The position numbers were made by a program, and so were the translations under genes. Shown here piece after piece: positions 62,572 to 64,000 of a stretch of DNA of 64,000 bases. The DNA is from Lachnospira sp. (GTDB lineage Bacteria > Bacillota > Clostridia > Lachnospirales > Lachnospiraceae): assembly GCA_017621205.1 (NCBI GenBank), contig JAGATQ010000032.1, forward strand, positions 1 through 64,000. Direction: 5' to 3'. The first letter of the stretch is position 1, and each line of letters starts with the position of its first letter. The notes below the pieces were generated by a model. It did no database searches. It worked only from the letters and a program-made list of their open reading frames with translations, and was not told the DNA's origin.

Positions 62572-62805
62572 ATGGATGAGAATAATGTAAATGGTTTGAA
62601 TCAGGAAGTCAGTGACGAGGATGTAGAGAATGTGTTAAAGATGCTGGAGGAGTTTGGAGATTCCAATGAAGGACGCTTAAAGGTGCGTACTGGTGAAGAG
62701 GTGGAGTCCGGTGAGATGAAACGCCAGTATCATTATGGCAGATGTGATGTGGGAAGTCCGTTTGCCAAGGGAACCCCCTTTGATGTGGATGATTCCTGCC
62801 AGTAG
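62572..62805 (+). CDS. Small acidic precursor-like peptide
   Basis: A 77-residue peptide: a strongly acidic helical N-terminus (residues 1-45, EVSDEDVENVLKMLEEFGD) followed by a Gly-, Ser- and Pro-containing tail with C58 and C76 (YGRCDVGSPFAKGTPFDV, then DDSCQ). No membrane segment or signal peptide is present. The acidic leader plus short Cys-containing C-terminus recalls RiPP precursors, but no maturation enzyme is adjacent. AAAGGAGC precedes ATG 62572, and a strong terminator follows. Confidence 0.55.
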   Translation: MDENNVNGLNQEVSDEDVENVLKMLEEFGDSNEGRLKVRTGEEVESGEMKRQYHYGRCDVGSPFAKGTPFDVDDSCQ

Positions 62806-62867
62806 TGGAAACAGTGCAGACCATGCTGCTATTGCAGGCGGCTCTATAGTATCGTTCTTTCTGATAG

Positions 62868-62912
62868 AACAAGGCATTAGCCATTCAGGCTGATGCCTTG
62901 TTTACTTAGTTT
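62868..62912 (+). terminator. Terminator after the small peptide gene
   Basis: AACAAGGCATTAGCC pairs with GGCTGATGCCTTGTT (15-bp stem, one G-T pair), loop ATTCA, then a moderate T-rich tail. Confidence 0.82.
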
Positions 62913-63020
62913 TAACATACCCGTTATCTATCCTTGATGGAATGTCAGATAAAAGTGGTATAAGATAATCTTAAGTTTTGTGATGCAAAAAAATGTTTGA
63001 ATGGAGGAAAGACTGATACA

Positions 63021-64000
63021 ATGAAGAAAAGAAAAAAGAAAATGTTGAAAAAACTGAAAAAGGAAAATGCGGTTTTGCGGGAAGAAAACCAAATGTTAAA
63101 GACAGCTGTTTTGCAGGCAGAGAATACCAGTAAGACAAAAAGCGCTTTTTTATCCCATATGTCCCACGACATCAGAACACCGATGAATGGTATTGTAGGA
63201 ATGACAAGCATTGCAATTAATCACTTTGATGATAAGGAGATGGTTTATGACTGCCTCAGGAAAATAGACAGTTCTTCCCAACATCTGGTGTCTCTGATTA
63301 ACGACATTCTGGATATGAGCCGGATTGAAAGCGGCAAAGTAGTGATTAACCATGAGCCGATGGATATACGGGAGGTCATCAACAGCTGTGTTTCAATCGC
63401 AGAGAGCCTATTGTCACAGAGAAAGGTGGATTTAATCAAAGGCTTTGAATTGTAGTGGGCAAAAGGGAACCGGTCTTGGAATGGCTATCACAAAAAACTG
63501 GTTGATTTCATGGGTGGTGTGATTGAGGTGGAAAGTAAACCGGGCGTCGGCAGTAAATTTGTAGTGGAAGTAACTTTTGATATTGGCATAGAAGATAAGA
63601 AGAAAATGGAAATGGGTAAGGAGTCGGAAGTTAGTCTTGATGGCATGAAGTTCCTGTTGGTTGAAGATGTTGAAATGAATATGGAGATTGCAAAAATTAT
63701 GCTTGAGGATGCAGGTATTGAGGTGATAACAGCAGAAAATGGACAGGTGGCTGTCAATATTTTCCATAACTGTCCAGAGGGCACCTTTGATGCTATCCTA
63801 ATGGATGTACGGATGCCCGTCATGGATGGTTTGGCTGCCACGAAAATAATTCGGGCATTATCGAGAGTGGATGCGGCAACGGTTCCGATTATTGCTATGA
63901 CTGCGGATGCCTACGAAGAAGATATACAAAAAACAGCGGAAGCCGGTATGAATGCACATCTGACAAAACCTTTTAATCAGAAAGAATTACTGCAAACCTT
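63021..64000 (+). pseudogene. Broken hybrid histidine kinase/response regulator
   Basis: The start (63021-63455) encodes a Lys-rich coiled coil and a HisKA domain with the phospho-acceptor His in SHMSHDIRTPMNG, then hits a stop right after KVDLIKGFEL. The sequence then jumps to the end of the HATPase domain (GTGLGMAI), so about 300 bases with the N and G1 boxes are missing. A further one-base loss in an A-run near 63495 shifts the frame. In that frame, GGVIEVESKPGVGS and a complete receiver domain (ILMDVRMPVMDG, HLTKPF) run to the window end. It is a decayed gene and cut by the edge. Confidence 0.82.

Overview
The window looks like a chromosome segment of an anaerobic, low-GC Gram-positive bacterium, most likely a Lachnospiraceae member. 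The signs are Shine-Dalgarno sites before nearly every gene, T-box leaders before thrS and ilvB, an infC-rpmI-rplT operon with an L20-type leader, orphan hydF for [FeFe]-hydrogenase maturation, a YtvI-like sporulation membrane protein, and family types common in that group (Rpn nuclease, DUF5688, DUF2752, BspA-type leucine-rich repeats). The species cannot be named from the sequence. No rRNA, CRISPR array, phage or complete insertion sequence was seen.

1-26.9 kb is mostly housekeeping. It starts with a hairpin-rich non-coding stretch, then a c-di-GMP phosphodiesterase next to a secreted leucine-rich-repeat protein, aspS, a glycogen debranching enzyme, a flavin reductase-like protein, two PLP aminotransferases (one hisC), a DUF5688 protein, a YtvI-like membrane protein, a cold-shock protein, ppx-ppk, an Rpn nuclease, T-box/thrS, infC-rpmI-rplT, an unexplained multi-helix element, T-box/ilvBN and a tRNA-Leu.

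27-36.2 kb is rich in signalling genes: a membrane EAL phosphodiesterase, a sugar-phosphate isomerase-like TIM barrel, a GAF-GGDEF diguanylate cyclase, a TIR-zinc ribbon protein, a receiver-class III nucleotide cyclase with unusual specificity residues, a protein of unknown function with an internal repeat, and hydF. The spacing suggests that several of these genes are co-transcribed.

36.4-50.9 kb holds a small secreted protein followed by an FtsX-type ABC exporter whose permease is split at an A9 run, a copper module (csoR with its operator, copA with an in-frame C-terminal CopZ-like domain), lone trpF, trxA, an ECF S-component followed by an amidohydrolase, a subtilase, two peptidoglycan enzymes and a ROK kinase.

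51-64 kb is an accessory region of short, loosely packed genes: an FMN reductase, SRPBCC, GNAT and VOC proteins, a maltose-type O-acetyltransferase, an ABC-2 exporter, LysR and AraC regulators, a PPC/DUF296 protein, DUF4303-like and DUF6678-like proteins and a small acidic peptide with a Cys-containing tail. It carries signs of decay: a partial VOC duplicate and a broken hybrid histidine kinase at the right edge.

The most interesting items are the structured element at 23697-23910, the TIR/nucleotide-cyclase neighbourhood at 30.4-34.9 kb, tandem AGGA-loop hairpins at the left edge, tRNA-Leu with anticodon AAG, infC probably starting at AUA, the split permease, and the orphan precursor-like peptide at 62.6 kb.
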